Source: Adlercreutzia faecimuris (lineage in GTDB: Bacteria > Actinomycetota > Coriobacteriia > Coriobacteriales > Eggerthellaceae). Taken from it: a DNA stretch of 64,000 nt. Below the pieces are notes generated by a model. The model made no database searches. It saw only the letters and a list, made by a program, of their open reading frames with translations, and was not told the DNA's origin. The translations under genes were made by a program, and so were the position numbers. The stretch is from contig NZ_JAJMLW010000001.1 of the NCBI RefSeq assembly GCF_022669055.1, positions 1,285,874 through 1,349,873 of the forward strand, given 5' to 3'. This document shows positions 52,044 through 61,024 of the stretch, in pieces; the first letter of the stretch is position 1; each line of letters opens with the position of its first letter.

Positions 52044-53168
52044 ATGCCAAACAACATAGGCTCGGATCACTTGGCGGTCATCAAGGTCGTCGGCGTCGGC
52101 GGCGGCGGCACGAACGCCGTGAACCGCATGGTCGAGGCGGGCGTCAAGGGCGTGGAATTCATCGCGGTCAACACCGACCGCCAGGCGCTCCTCATCTCGG
52201 ACGCCGACAAGACCATCCACATCGGCGAGGAGCTCACCCGCGGGCTGGGCGCCGGCGCCAACCCCGAGGTGGGCTGCCAGGCGGCCGAGGAGAGCCGCAA
52301 CGAGATCCGCGAGGCCCTGGCCGAGGCCGACATGGTCTTCGTCACGGCGGGCGAGGGCGGCGGCACCGGCACCGGCGCGGCCCCCATCATCGCCGAGATC
52401 GCGCGCGAGGAGATCGGCGCGCTCACCGTGGGCATCGTCACCAAGCCCTTTACCTTCGAGGGCCGGCTGCGCCGCAACCAGGCCGAGCAGGGCATCGACC
52501 TGCTCTCCCAGAAGGTCGACACCCTCATCATCATCCCCAACGACCGCCTGCTCGAGATCGTCGACAAGAAGACCTCCATGCTCGACGCCTTCCGCATCGC
52601 CGACGACACCCTGCGCCAGGGCATCCAGGGCGTGACCGACCTCATCACCATCCCCGGCCTCATCAACCTCGACTTCGCCGACATCCGCACCGTCATGAAG
52701 GACGCCGGCACGGCCATGATGGGCATCGGCCTGTCCACAGGCGAGAACCGCGCTCTCGACGCCGCCCAGCAGGCCACCAACTCGAGCCTGCTCGAGGCCT
52801 CCATCCAGGGCGCGTCCCGCGTGCTGTTCTCCATCGCCGGCGGCCCCGACCTCACGCTGACCGAGGTGTCGGAGGCGGCCCGCACGGTGGAGGCCTGCGC
52901 CGACGAGAACGCCAACATCATCTACGGCCAGATCATCGACGAGGATATGAAGGACGCCGTCCGCATCACGGTCATCGCCACGGGCTTCAAGATGGGCGCC
53001 TCCCAGTCCTCCATGGACTTCGCGCCGCTCAAGAAGGACCTGTTCGCCTCGACCGAGGCCCCGGCCCCGGCCCCGCAGCCCCAGCCGGTGACGTTCTCCA
53101 CCTCCTCGGGCAACGGCCGCTTCGCCGACGAGGACTACATCCCCGACTTCCTGAAGCGCCAGCGCTAG
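52044..53168 (+). CDS. ftsZ: Cell division protein FtsZ
   Basis: A 374-residue tubulin homologue that forms the Z-ring. [18 protein letters not shown], the GTP signature [10 protein letters not shown] (about 107-116), and the T7 region [14 protein letters not shown] are intact. The short linker is Ala/Pro-rich, and the conserved tail [13 protein letters not shown] at the end is the site for partners such as SepF. No ftsA is found in this cluster, so SepF is the likely membrane anchor. ATG 52044 follows GGAGGAAA. Confidence 0.98.
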   Translation: MPNNIGSDHLAVIKVVGVGGGGTNAVNRMVEAGVKGVEFIAVNTDRQALLISDADKTIHIGEELTRGLGAGANPEVGCQAAEESRNEIREALAEADMVFVTAGEGGGTGTGAAPIIAEIAREEIGALTVGIVTKPFTFEGRLRRNQAEQGIDLLSQKVDTLIIIPNDRLLEIVDKKTSMLDAFRIADDTLRQGIQGVTDLITIPGLINLDFADIRTVMKDAGTAMMGIGLSTGENRALDAAQQATNSSLLEASIQGASRVLFSIAGGPDLTLTEVSEAARTVEACADENANIIYGQIIDEDMKDAVRITVIATGFKMGASQSSMDFAPLKKDLFASTEAPAPAPQPQPVTFSTSSGNGRFADEDYIPDFLKRQR

Positions 53169-53179
53169 GGGCATCGCCC

Positions 53180-54007
53180 GTGACGGCGATGGAGCTTCCC
53201 CTGCCGAGCCTCGCCGCGCGCGAGCCCGGCGGCATCCCCATACTCACCGACGACGCGCTCGCCCGCACCACGGGCGTGCGCGTCGCCTTTACGGGCCGCG
53301 CCGGGGGCGTGAGCGGGGGCGATTGCGCCACGCTCAACCTCGGCGGGCACGTGGGCGACGACCCCGCCGCCGTCGACGAGAACCGCCGGCGCCTGATGGC
53401 GGCCCTCGGCGCGGCCGACGTGCCGCTCGTCGTGCCGAGCCAGGTGCACGGCACCGAGCTCGTCGCCGTCGACGCGTCCGACCCCGCCGCGCTGGCCCGC
53501 GCCCGCGAGCAGGCGGCCGCCGGCGCCGACGGCATCCTCGTGGAGGCGCCCGGCGTGGCGGCGCTCCTGTGCTTCGCCGACTGCGCGCCGGTCGTCCTCG
53601 TGGCGCCGGACGGGCGCCTCGCCGTCGTCCACGCCGGCTGGCGCGGCTGCGTGGGCGGCATCGCCTCCAAGGCCGCGCGCGCCCTCGTCGCGGGGAGCGG
53701 CGGGGACGACGCCTCCCAGCTGAACGCCTACATCGGCCCGCACATCGGCTCGTGCTGCTTCGAGGTGGGGCCCGATGTGGCCGCCCGCTTCCGCGACGCC
53801 TTCGGCGACGGCTGCGTGAGCGCCGACGGCGCGCGCGTGTCGCTGCGCCGCGCGCTCGGGGCCGACCTCGCCGCGGCGGGCCTCGACCCGGCGCGCGTCT
53901 GCGCCGCGGGCGCGTGCACGCGGTGCCGCCCGGACGAGTACTTCTCCTACCGGGCCTCGGGGGGCGCCTGCGGGCGCCACGGGGCCCTCGCCTACCGAGG
54001 AGCGTGA
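53180..54007 (+). CDS. pgeF: PgeF/YfiH family (LACC1-like) multicopper-domain protein
   Basis: A 275-residue protein. HVGDDPAAVDENR, VPSQVHGTELV, CFADCAPVVLV, VVHAGWRGCVGGI and GPHIGSCCFEVG make up the His-Cys-His metal site of the family. E. coli YfiH (PgeF) helps to correct peptidoglycan precursors wrongly carrying serine, and related proteins act on purine nucleosides. The place after ftsZ is common in Gram-positive bacteria and fits a wall role. GTG 53180 is taken; ATG 53189 is also possible. Confidence 0.9.
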   Translation: MTAMELPLPSLAAREPGGIPILTDDALARTTGVRVAFTGRAGGVSGGDCATLNLGGHVGDDPAAVDENRRRLMAALGAADVPLVVPSQVHGTELVAVDASDPAALARAREQAAAGADGILVEAPGVAALLCFADCAPVVLVAPDGRLAVVHAGWRGCVGGIASKAARALVAGSGGDDASQLNAYIGPHIGSCCFEVGPDVAARFRDAFGDGCVSADGARVSLRRALGADLAAAGLDPARVCAAGACTRCRPDEYFSYRASGGACGRHGALAYRGA

Positions 54008-54011
54008 TCCC

Positions 54012-54701
54012 ATGAGCATCCCCACCCGCTATCGCCGCGTCCTCGACGAGGTGGCCGCCGCCTGCGAGCAGTGCGGGCGCGACCCGTCCGAGGTGCGCGT
54101 CGTGGCCGTGTCCAAGACCGTCGGCGCCGACGGCGTCGCGGAGGCCCTCGCCGGCGGCGCGCGCGACTTCGGCGAGAACCGCCCCGACCAGATCACCGAG
54201 AAGGCGGCGGCGTTTCCCGAGGCCACGTGGCACTTCATCGGCAACATCCAGTCGCGGCGCATCCCCGACATCGTGGGGGCGGCCTCGCTCATCCACTCGC
54301 TCGGGTCGCTGCGCCACGGCCAGAGGATCGACGAGGCGGCGGCGCGCCTGGGCAAGGTCCAGGACGTGCTCGTGGAGGTGAACGTCTCGGGCGAGGAGTC
54401 GAAGGGCGGCGTCGCGCCCGACGAGGCGGGTGGGCTCGTGCGCGAGCTGGCGGCGCTGCCGCACGTGCGCGTGCGCGGCCTCATGACCATGGCGCCCCGC
54501 GGCGACGCGGCCGCCGACCGGGCCGCCTTCGAGGGCCTGGCGCGGCTCGCCGACGACATCCGCGCGACGCTCCCGCCCGATAAGGCTGACGCGTTCGATG
54601 AACTTTCTATGGGCATGAGCGAGGACTGGCCGGCCGCCGTTTCGGCGGGGGCTACCATAGTGCGGATAGGACGCGCCATCTTCAGCGACGACTTCGAGTA
54701 G
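54012..54701 (+). CDS. yggS: YggS-family PLP-binding protein (PLP homeostasis)
   Basis: A 229-residue, alanine-racemase-like single barrel. The PLP lysine is in VRVVAVSKTVGADGV; DFGENRPDQITEKA and WHFIGNIQSRR are typical. The C-terminal part has LSMGMSEDWPAAVSAGATIVRIGRAIF. It manages free PLP in the cell and has no known catalysis. ATG 54012, 4 nt after pgeF; the pair pgeF-yggS before sepF is the usual order in actinobacteria and Firmicutes. Confidence 0.95.
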   Translation: MSIPTRYRRVLDEVAAACEQCGRDPSEVRVVAVSKTVGADGVAEALAGGARDFGENRPDQITEKAAAFPEATWHFIGNIQSRRIPDIVGAASLIHSLGSLRHGQRIDEAAARLGKVQDVLVEVNVSGEESKGGVAPDEAGGLVRELAALPHVRVRGLMTMAPRGDAAADRAAFEGLARLADDIRATLPPDKADAFDELSMGMSEDWPAAVSAGATIVRIGRAIFSDDFE

Positions 54702-54812
54702 CAGGCCGGCCCGCCGGGGCCGGATGACGGCAGGGCGCCCCGCGGCGCCCGCGATAAGGGACCTTGAGGCCCAGCCCCCGGCGGGGGAGGGGCCGCGAAC
54801 CAGGAGGCCACC

Positions 54813-55715
54813 ATGGATCTATCAGACGGCAAGCGCATGTTCGGCGACATCAAGTCGAAGCTCGGCTTCAAGGGGAAGGCCGACGCGCCCGCCTACGACG
54901 AGTACTACGACGACGGCTACGATGACTACGGCGACGGCTACGACGACTACGCCGACGACGGCTACGACTCCTCCTACGACGGGGGCGGCTCCTCGTCGCG
55001 CTACGACTCCTACGGCGGCTCGGTGACCACGCGCCGCTCGTCCGCGCGCTCGTCCTCGTCGAGCCTGCCGCGCCTCGTCTCCATCGACGACGTGCGCGCC
55101 AACACCCAGGTGCCCTCGAGCCTCACCCGCGACCCGCTGCCGGCGCGCCACGTGACGCGCGCCTCCTCGGCGTCGAGCTCCTACCGCTCCACCCGCACCA
55201 TGGTCGACTCGTCGCTGCCGCCCGAGATGACCCCCGAGGGCACGGCCGCCACGGCCGCCGCCGCCTCGCGGCGCCACTCCGACGGCCTGGACTCGCTGTT
55301 CAGCTCCACCGCCGAGGAGCCCGGCCGCCTGTCGGTCGACGGCGGCCTGCACGCGCGTCCGTCGTCGTCGGCGTCCGGCGCCTCGGCCCGCGGCTCCTAC
55401 GACCCCTACGACGCGCTGTCGGGCTCCACGGGCTCGAGCTACAGCGCCAAGCGCTCCGTCGTGGTGCTGCGCCCCGCCGACTACGGCGAGGCCGAGCAGG
55501 TCGCCCGCGCCCTCAAGGCCGGCGACGTGGCGGTGCTGTGCCTCGGCGCCACCCCCGACGCCCTGGCCAAGCGCATCCTCGACTTCTCCTTCGGCGTGGC
55601 CGCGGCCCTCGACGCCAGCGTGGAGTGCGTTGCCGACAAGACCTTCGCCATCACGCGCTTCAAGGAGCTGTCAGACTCCGAGCGCGTGGGGCTGCACGCC
55701 CAGGGGGTGCTCTAG
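54813..55715 (+). CDS. sepF: Cell division protein SepF with long low-complexity N-terminus
   Basis: A 300-residue protein; typical SepF has 150-220. The N-terminal amphipathic helix (MDLSDGKRMFGDIKSKLGF) may bind the membrane. Residues 25-65 are nearly all Asp, Tyr and Gly (YDEYYDDGYDDYGDGYDDYA), then a Ser/Arg-rich linker runs to about 205. The SepF core is at about 212-295 (SVVVLRPADYGEAEQVARAL, then ILDFSFGVAAALDA). SepF polymerises and ties FtsZ to the membrane. The ATG follows CCAGGAGG. Confidence 0.92.
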   Translation: MDLSDGKRMFGDIKSKLGFKGKADAPAYDEYYDDGYDDYGDGYDDYADDGYDSSYDGGGSSSRYDSYGGSVTTRRSSARSSSSSLPRLVSIDDVRANTQVPSSLTRDPLPARHVTRASSASSSYRSTRTMVDSSLPPEMTPEGTAATAAAASRRHSDGLDSLFSSTAEEPGRLSVDGGLHARPSSSASGASARGSYDPYDALSGSTGSSYSAKRSVVVLRPADYGEAEQVARALKAGDVAVLCLGATPDALAKRILDFSFGVAAALDASVECVADKTFAITRFKELSDSERVGLHAQGVL

Positions 55716-55760
55716 GTGGCCCGGCTCGCCGGCGCGCTCGCCCGGCGCTAGGGAGGCCCC

Positions 55761-56015
55761 ATGCTCACCTACCTCATCGTGCGCCTCGCCGACGCCTATT
55801 CCATGATCATCTTCGTCTACGTCATGATGTCGTGGCTGCCCACCAGCCGCGGCGTCGTCGCCGACATCTACCAGGTGCTCGGCAAGCTGTGCGACCCCTA
55901 CCTGAACCTGTTCAAGAAGCTCATTCCGCCGATTGGAGGAATGGTGGACGTGACCCCCATCGTCGCGCTGCTTGTATTACAATTCGGAGTACGTTTACTG
56001 GTGGCCATATTCTAG
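55761..56015 (+). CDS. yggT: YggT-family membrane protein
   Basis: An 84-residue protein with two membrane helices, about 6-26 and 62-83, separated by a short loop with the family motif DPYLNLFKKLIPPIGG and, just before the second helix, DVTPIVALLVLQF. The exact role is unknown, but it is regularly found between sepF and divIVA. ATG 55761 follows GGGAGG. Confidence 0.92.
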   Translation: MLTYLIVRLADAYSMIIFVYVMMSWLPTSRGVVADIYQVLGKLCDPYLNLFKKLIPPIGGMVDVTPIVALLVLQFGVRLLVAIF

Positions 56016-56100
56016 TGTGAAACAATAGGGCGGATCAGGCGCTTTGCCCGGCCCGTGTCGGGCGCCCGCCCCTGTTTAAGGACGTGCGAAGGGAACGACC

Positions 56101-56937
56101 ATGGCAATTACCGCTGAAGACATCCACAACCAGAGCTTCTCCATCGACCGGAAGGGCTACGATGTTGACGAGGTCGACGTCTTCCTGGAGCACGTCGCCG
56201 ACGAGATCGACGACCTCAACGACCAGATCGCGCACCTCGAGCGCGCGCTCTCCGACGCCAAGTTCGAGGGCTTCGACGCGCCGGCCGCCGCCACCGCCAT
56301 CATCGCCGCCGAGGAGGCCGTGCCCTCCCCGCAGGTCGCCGAGCTCGAGGCCGCCCTCATCACCAAGGACACCCGCATCGCCGAGCTCGAGCGCCAGCTC
56401 GAGGACAAGCGCGCCGACGACAACGCCATCGCCCAGGCCCTCATCATCGCCCAGCGCTCGGCCGACGAGATCCTCGTCAAGGCCAACGCCCAGGCCACCG
56501 AGACCATCCAGGACGCCCGCGACGAGGCCCAGCGCATCGTCGACCGCGCCAACGACGACCGCCAGGACGTGATCGACGCCATCCGCAAGCTCCAGGACGA
56601 CCGCGAGGACGCCCGCGAGGAGTACTCCGACCTGCTGCGCGACATCATCGCCGACGCCTCCCGCAAGCTGGCGAGCATCGGCGGCGACCTGGCCATGCCG
56701 GCCTCCGCGTCGGCCTCCCGCGCCGCGAGCCCCGTGGTGCAGCCCGAGGTCGTCTCTGCCGAGGTGACCTCCGAGTTCGAGATCGACGAGTTCGTCGCCT
56801 CGCCGATGGACTACACCACCCCCCAGGCCTCCGAAACCGTCGTGGCCGCCGCCACCCCCGTGGCGAGCGCCTACGAGAAGGACCTCTCCGGCTTCGGCGA
56901 CGCCGACGACTCCTTCGAGTTCGAGGAGATCGACTAG
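56101..56937 (+). CDS. divIVA: DivIVA-domain protein
   Basis: A 278-residue coiled-coil protein. The N-terminal domain (ITAEDIHNQSFSIDRKGYDVDEVDVFLEHV) has the conserved membrane-binding start of DivIVA. A coiled coil covers about 35-70 and 95-190, then an acidic, Ala/Ser/Pro-rich tail. In actinobacteria DivIVA (Wag31) marks poles and septa and guides wall growth. ATG 56101 follows GAAGGGA. It is the last gene of the dcw cluster and is followed by a strong terminator. Confidence 0.93.
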   Translation: MAITAEDIHNQSFSIDRKGYDVDEVDVFLEHVADEIDDLNDQIAHLERALSDAKFEGFDAPAAATAIIAAEEAVPSPQVAELEAALITKDTRIAELERQLEDKRADDNAIAQALIIAQRSADEILVKANAQATETIQDARDEAQRIVDRANDDRQDVIDAIRKLQDDREDAREEYSDLLRDIIADASRKLASIGGDLAMPASASASRAASPVVQPEVVSAEVTSEFEIDEFVASPMDYTTPQASETVVAAATPVASAYEKDLSGFGDADDSFEFEEID

Positions 56938-56983
56938 CCCGCCGCGCCGCCGCCGACGCGACGGCGACCCCCCCCTGACGCTG

Positions 56984-57011
56984 AGAGGCCCCCAGGTACC
57001 TGGGGGCCTCT
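56984..57011. terminator. Bidirectional terminator between divIVA and rnpB
   Basis: A perfect 28-nt palindrome, AGAGGCCCCCAGGT (56984-56997) and its complement (56998-57011), lies between two convergent transcripts. On the plus strand TTGCTGTCCTT follows. On the minus strand it lies 36-63 nt beyond the 3' end of the RNase P RNA. Confidence 0.8.
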
Positions 57012-57046
57012 TGCTGTCCTTATCGGCAAGGTGGGTTTCTCTTGCA

Positions 57047-57408
57047 GGGGCGAGCGGGTCGGTAAGCCGGGTTCTGTCGTTGGACGGCCATTTATCTCGA
57101 GCGCCTGTCGCCAGGCGCCTCTAGCACGCAACCCGAGCGCACGGCGGGCCACCGTATGGCGCTCCTATTTGCGCTTGCTCCAGATGGGGTTTGCCAAGCC
57201 GCGCCGTTGCCGGCGCGCTGGTGCGCTCTTACCGCACCGTTTCAGCTTTTCTCCCGTTCGGGCGGCCGGGCCGTTCCTCGCGGGGGAGTCTTCTTTTCTG
57301 TGGCACTTTCCGTCGGGTCGCCCCGCCCAGCCGTTAGCTGGCATCTTGCCCTGCGGAGCCCGGACTTTCCTCGCGCCGAAGCACGCGACCGCCTGGCCCG
57401 CTCGCCTG
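57047..57408 (-). ncRNA. rnpB: RNase P RNA, bacterial type A
   Basis: Read on the minus strand the RNA begins GGCGAGCGGG (57406-57397) and ends with the complement (57058-57049), the closing P1 stem. Conserved parts are GAGGAAAGTCCGGGC near the 5' end (around 57372-57358) and ACAGAACCCGGCTTA near the 3' end (around 57077-57063). It is the catalytic part of the enzyme that trims tRNA 5' ends. An extended -10 box, TTGCTAGAAT on the minus strand (57422-57413), sits 7 nt before the predicted first base. The exact ends are accurate to a few bases. Confidence 0.95.
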
Positions 57409-57458
57409 TGGTATTCTAGCAAATCGCACGGCCGGATCAAGGAGGAAGGAGGCGCGCC

Positions 57459-58085
57459 ATGGCAACCTGCGCGCTGGTGGGCGCATCGGAGTTCAACGCC
57501 CCGCGGTTTCTCGAGATGCACGCCGAGGGCGCCTTCGACTACGTGATCGCCGTGGACGGCGGCCTCGCGCACCTTGAGGAGGCGGGCGTGCGGGCCGACC
57601 TGGCCATCGGCGACTTCGACTCCCTCGGCTACGTGCCCCGCGGCCTGCGCGTGGCGCGCTTCCCCGTCGACAAGGACAAGAGCGACATGGAGCTCGCGCT
57701 CGACCGGGCGCTCTCCCAGTGCTACGGCGAGGCCTACGTCTTCGGCGCCCTCGGCGGGCGCCTCGACCACACGCTGGCCAACCTCCAGCTCCTCGCCTCG
57801 TTCTCGGAGCGGGGCCTGTACGTGACCGCCGTCGGCCTCGACCAGGCCGTCGCCTTCGTCACCGGGCCGGACGTCTTCGAGCTGCCGGCCGCCGAGGAGG
57901 GCACCGTGTCGGTCTTCGCCATGAACGACGCGTGCACGGGCGTCTTCGAGCGGGGCCTGCGCTGGTCCCTCGACGACTTCACGATGACCAACCGCACCTC
58001 GCGGGGGCTGTCCAACGAGCTGCAGGGCGAGGCCGTCGTCATCGGCGTCGAGGAGGGCACGCTCGCCGTCTTCCTGCCCGCCTAG
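57459..58085 (+). CDS. thiN: Thiamine pyrophosphokinase
   Basis: A 208-residue enzyme that turns thiamine into TPP. VIAVDGGLAHLEEAGVRADLAIGDFDS holds the metal-binding Asp residues; DKDKSDMELAL and GALGGRLDHTLANL complete the first domain. The C-terminal beta domain ends with TNRTSRGLSNEL. The ATG 57459 follows a strong GGAGGAAGGAGG. It is divergent to rnpB and directly upstream of the TPP-controlled thi operon, so salvage and synthesis are neighbours. Confidence 0.93.
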   Translation: MATCALVGASEFNAPRFLEMHAEGAFDYVIAVDGGLAHLEEAGVRADLAIGDFDSLGYVPRGLRVARFPVDKDKSDMELALDRALSQCYGEAYVFGALGGRLDHTLANLQLLASFSERGLYVTAVGLDQAVAFVTGPDVFELPAAEEGTVSVFAMNDACTGVFERGLRWSLDDFTMTNRTSRGLSNELQGEAVVIGVEEGTLAVFLPA

Positions 58086-58124
58086 GGCCGCTTCCCGCAT
58101 CGGGCCGGCCGCGCGCCGGCGCCG

Positions 58125-58134
58125 GTGCTAGAAT
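58125..58134 (+). promoter_or_regulatory. Extended -10 promoter of the thi operon
   Basis: GTGCTAGAAT (TGn and TAGAAT) ends about 18 nt before the first paired bases of the TPP riboswitch. It matches the rnpB promoter pattern. Confidence 0.6.
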
Positions 58135-58149
58135 CATCCCGTCACAACC

Positions 58150-58247
58150 TCATAGCCGGGGAGCTTGCGATCACGCGGCAGGCTGAGAGGGGGCGCGCCG
58201 ACGCCCCGACCCGCGAACCTGACATGGGTAATGCCAACGAAGGGAGT
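58150..58247 (+). promoter_or_regulatory. TPP (thi-box) riboswitch
   Basis: The aptamer hallmarks are in order: CCGGGGAGC (58157-58165 region), GGCTGAGAGGG (around 58181-58191), a GC hairpin, ACCCGCGAACCTGACATGGG (58209-58228) and TAATGCCAACGAAGGGAG (58229-58246). It binds thiamine pyrophosphate. The last pairing strand contains AAGGGAG, which is also the ribosome binding site of thiC 8 nt further on, so control is probably at translation: bound TPP hides the site. Confidence 0.95.
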
Positions 58248-58253
58248 CCGCTC

Positions 58254-59609
58254 ATGACGCACGTCGCGTCGGCGCCGCACGAGGCGCCCCTCACCCAGAT
58301 CGACCACGCCCGCGCCGGGCGCGTCACGCCCCAGATGGCCGCCGTGGCCGCCGCCGAGGGGCGCGACGCCGAGGCCATCCGCGCCGCCGTGGCCTGCGGC
58401 CGCATCGCCATCCCGGCCAACGTCCGCCACGGCTCCCTCGCGCCGGCTGGCGTGGGGTCGACCCTCGACGGCGTGCCGCTGTCCACCAAGGTGAACGTCA
58501 ACCTCGGCATCTCGGGCGACCTGTCCGACGAGGCCGCGGAATGGGAGAAGGTGGCCGTGGCGCTCGAGCTGGGGGCCGACGCCATAATGGACCTGTCGAA
58601 CTCCGGCAAGACCGCCGCCTTCCGCCGCGAGCTCATCCGGCGCTCGCCGGCCATGATCGGCACCGTGCCGATGTACGACGCCATCGGGTACCTGGAGAAG
58701 GCGCTCGTCGCCATCACGCCCGAGGACTTCCTGCGCGTCGTGCGGGCCCATGCCGAGGACGGCGTGGACTTCGTCACCATCCACGCGGGCATGAACCGCC
58801 GGGTCATCGAGTCGTTCAAGGAGACGGGGCGCCTCGCCAACATCGTGTCGCGCGGCGGCTCGCTCATCTTCGCCTGGATGGAGGCCACGGGCCGCGAGAA
58901 CCCCTTCTACGAGTACTACGACGAGGTGCTCGCCATCCTCCACGAGTTCGACGTGACCATCTCGCTCGGCGACGCCATGCGCCCCGGGTCCGGCTACGAC
59001 GCCACCGACGCGGCCCAGGTCGCCGAGCTGGTGGAGCTGGGGAAGCTGACGAAGCGGGCGTGGGACGCCGGCGTGCAGGTGATGGTGGAGGGCCCGGGGC
59101 ACATGGCCCTCGACGAGATCGCCGCCAACATGAGGCTGGAGAAGCGCCTGTGCCACGGCGCCCCCTTCTACGTGCTTGGGCCCCTCGTGACCGACATCGC
59201 GCCGGGCTACGACCACATCACCGCGGCCATCGGCGGCGCCGTCGCCGCCAGCGCGGGCGCCGACTTCCTGTGCTACGTGACGCCCGCCGAGCATTTGCGC
59301 CTGCCCGACGCGAGCGACGTGCGCGAGGGGCTCGTGGCCACGAAGATAGCCGCCCACGCCGCCGACATCGCCAAGGGCGTGCCCGGCGCGCGCGACCGCG
59401 ACGACCGCATGAGCGACGCGCGGCGCCGCGTGGCCTGGGACGAGATGTTCGACCTGGCGCTCGACCCGGCCCGCGCCCGCGCCGTCTTCGAGAGCGCGCC
59501 GCCGTCCAACGAGGGCACGTGCACCATGTGCGGGAAGATGTGCGCCCTGCGCACCGTCAACGCCATCATGGACGGCCTGGCCGTCGACCTGGACGCCGAC
59601 CAGCGATAG
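58254..59609 (+). CDS. thiC: Phosphomethylpyrimidine synthase ThiC
   Basis: A 451-residue radical-SAM-like enzyme that rearranges AIR into the pyrimidine of thiamine. [32 protein letters not shown] and [12 protein letters not shown] are typical. The 4Fe-4S site is near the end, [15 protein letters not shown], the spacing seen in the short Gram-positive type. It lacks the N-terminal domain of the longer (about 600-residue) enzymes. The start ATG 58254 lies just after the riboswitch. Confidence 0.97.
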   Translation: MTHVASAPHEAPLTQIDHARAGRVTPQMAAVAAAEGRDAEAIRAAVACGRIAIPANVRHGSLAPAGVGSTLDGVPLSTKVNVNLGISGDLSDEAAEWEKVAVALELGADAIMDLSNSGKTAAFRRELIRRSPAMIGTVPMYDAIGYLEKALVAITPEDFLRVVRAHAEDGVDFVTIHAGMNRRVIESFKETGRLANIVSRGGSLIFAWMEATGRENPFYEYYDEVLAILHEFDVTISLGDAMRPGSGYDATDAAQVAELVELGKLTKRAWDAGVQVMVEGPGHMALDEIAANMRLEKRLCHGAPFYVLGPLVTDIAPGYDHITAAIGGAVAASAGADFLCYVTPAEHLRLPDASDVREGLVATKIAAHAADIAKGVPGARDRDDRMSDARRRVAWDEMFDLALDPARARAVFESAPPSNEGTCTMCGKMCALRTVNAIMDGLAVDLDADQR

Positions 59610-59689
59610 GGAAGGGCGCCGGGGGCGGCGAGGGGGCGATCGGAGCCTCCCGGCGCAGCCCCGGCGCGGACGAGCAGAGAGGAGCCGCC

Positions 59690-60358
59690 ATGCCGGCAGC
59701 AACGAGGGGCGCCTGGTCGCCCGAGGACATCCGGGGCGCGATGCGCCTCTACGCCGTCACCGACGACGCGTGGCTGGGGGGCCGCACCCTCACCGCGTGC
59801 GTGCGCGAGGCGCTCGAGGGCGGCGCCACCTGCGTGCAGCTGCGTCAGAAGGGCGCCCCGACCGCCGAGGTGGCCCTCAGGGCGCGGGCGCTTCTGCCCC
59901 TGTGCCGCGAGTTCGGCGTGCCGCTGCTCGTCGACGACGACGTGGAGGCCGCCCGGGTTGCCGGCGCCGACGGCGTGCACGTGGGCCAGTCCGACGTGGC
60001 CTGCGCCGCGGCGCGGGCGGCGCTGGGGGCCGACGCCGTCATCGGCGTGTCCGTCCAGACGGTCGCCCAGGCCCGCGCCGCCGAGGCGGCCGGCGCCGAC
60101 TACCTGGGCGTGGGCGCCGTCGTCGACACCTCCACCAAGCCCGAGGCCTGGGTGGTTCCCCCCGCGGAGTTCCGCGCCATCGCGGCGGCCGTGGACATCC
60201 CCGTGGTGGCCATCGGCGGCCTCAACGCGGACACGATGCCGCTTCTGGCCGACTACGCCGTGGACGGCGCCGCCGTGGTGTCGGCCATCTTCGCCGCCGA
60301 CGACATCGCGGACGCCACGCGCGAGCTGTCCCGTATCATGGGGGAGACCCTCGGCTAG
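59690..60358 (+). CDS. thiE: Thiamine-phosphate synthase
   Basis: A 222-residue barrel that joins HMP-PP and the thiazole phosphate. RLYAVTDDAWLGGRT, CVQLRQKG, LLVDDDVEAARVAGADGVHVGQSD, GVGAVVDTSTKP and VVAIGGLNADT are family motifs. ATG 59690 follows AGAGAGGAG. It lies 80 nt after thiC on the same strand. Confidence 0.96.
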   Translation: MPAATRGAWSPEDIRGAMRLYAVTDDAWLGGRTLTACVREALEGGATCVQLRQKGAPTAEVALRARALLPLCREFGVPLLVDDDVEAARVAGADGVHVGQSDVACAAARAALGADAVIGVSVQTVAQARAAEAAGADYLGVGAVVDTSTKPEAWVVPPAEFRAIAAAVDIPVVAIGGLNADTMPLLADYAVDGAAVVSAIFAADDIADATRELSRIMGETLG

Positions 60359-60393
60359 CCGCCGCGGGCGCCCCGAACCCAAGGAGGATTTCC

Positions 60394-60999
60394 ATGCTGG
60401 GAGACGAGAACAACAACGACCAAGTCGACCTTGACGCCGTGGATCCGGCGACGTGCGCGCTGCTCGTCATCGACGAGCTGGGCGATCCGACCGGTGGCCC
60501 GCTCGAGGACGTGCTGCTGCCCGCCATCCTGCAGACCGCGCGCCTGACCGAGGCGGCCCGCGCCGTCGGCATGCCCGTCATCTTCACCAACGACGCCCAC
60601 ATCCCCGGCCTCGACCGCGAGCTGGAGCTGTGGGGCACCCACGGCATCGCCGGCAGCCCCGACGCCCAGACGTCCCCGCAGCTGGGGCTCGCCGAGGGCG
60701 ACTTCGTGGTCGAGAAGCGCCGCTACAGCGGGTTCTTCCAGACCGGGCTGCGCCTGCTCCTCGACGAGCTGGGGGTGACCACCCTCATCTGCTGCGGCAT
60801 GGACACCAACATCTGCGTGCGCCACACCGTGGCCGACGCCTACTTCAACAACCTGGCCACCATCGTGGTGTCCGACGCCACGGCCACGTTCCTCGTGGGC
60901 GACCAGGCCTCGGGCCTCGACTACATGCGCACGTGCTACGCCTCGAAGGTGGTCGACGCCGACGAGGCGCTCGCGCTCATCGAGTCGGCGCGGGCCTAG
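60394..60999 (+). CDS. Isochorismatase-family cysteine hydrolase within the thi operon
   Basis: A 201-residue hydrolase with triad D27 (LLVIDELGD), K108 (VVEKRRYSGFFQT) and C141 (CGMDTNICVRHTV). In most family members the Asp is followed by M/F-Q; here it is ELGD. The reaction is unknown. Its place between thiE and thiD, with 35 and 25 nt gaps, suggests a job in thiamine breakdown-product salvage or a shared control by TPP. ATG 60394 follows AAGGAGGA. It is not close to the similar gene at 29071. Confidence 0.88.
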   Translation: MLGDENNNDQVDLDAVDPATCALLVIDELGDPTGGPLEDVLLPAILQTARLTEAARAVGMPVIFTNDAHIPGLDRELELWGTHGIAGSPDAQTSPQLGLAEGDFVVEKRRYSGFFQTGLRLLLDELGVTTLICCGMDTNICVRHTVADAYFNNLATIVVSDATATFLVGDQASGLDYMRTCYASKVVDADEALALIESARA

Positions 61000-61024
61000 G
61001 GTCGCGCGGCGGGAAGGCGAGGTC

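Noticed and set aside
54890..55010. Repetitive GACGACTAC-type DNA
   Set aside because: It encodes the Asp/Tyr/Gly stretch of SepF and is not an independent repeat.
56013..56026. Possible third parS (GTGTGAAACA) before divIVA
   Set aside because: Only the right half matches; the left half is unrelated, so it is not a parS palindrome.
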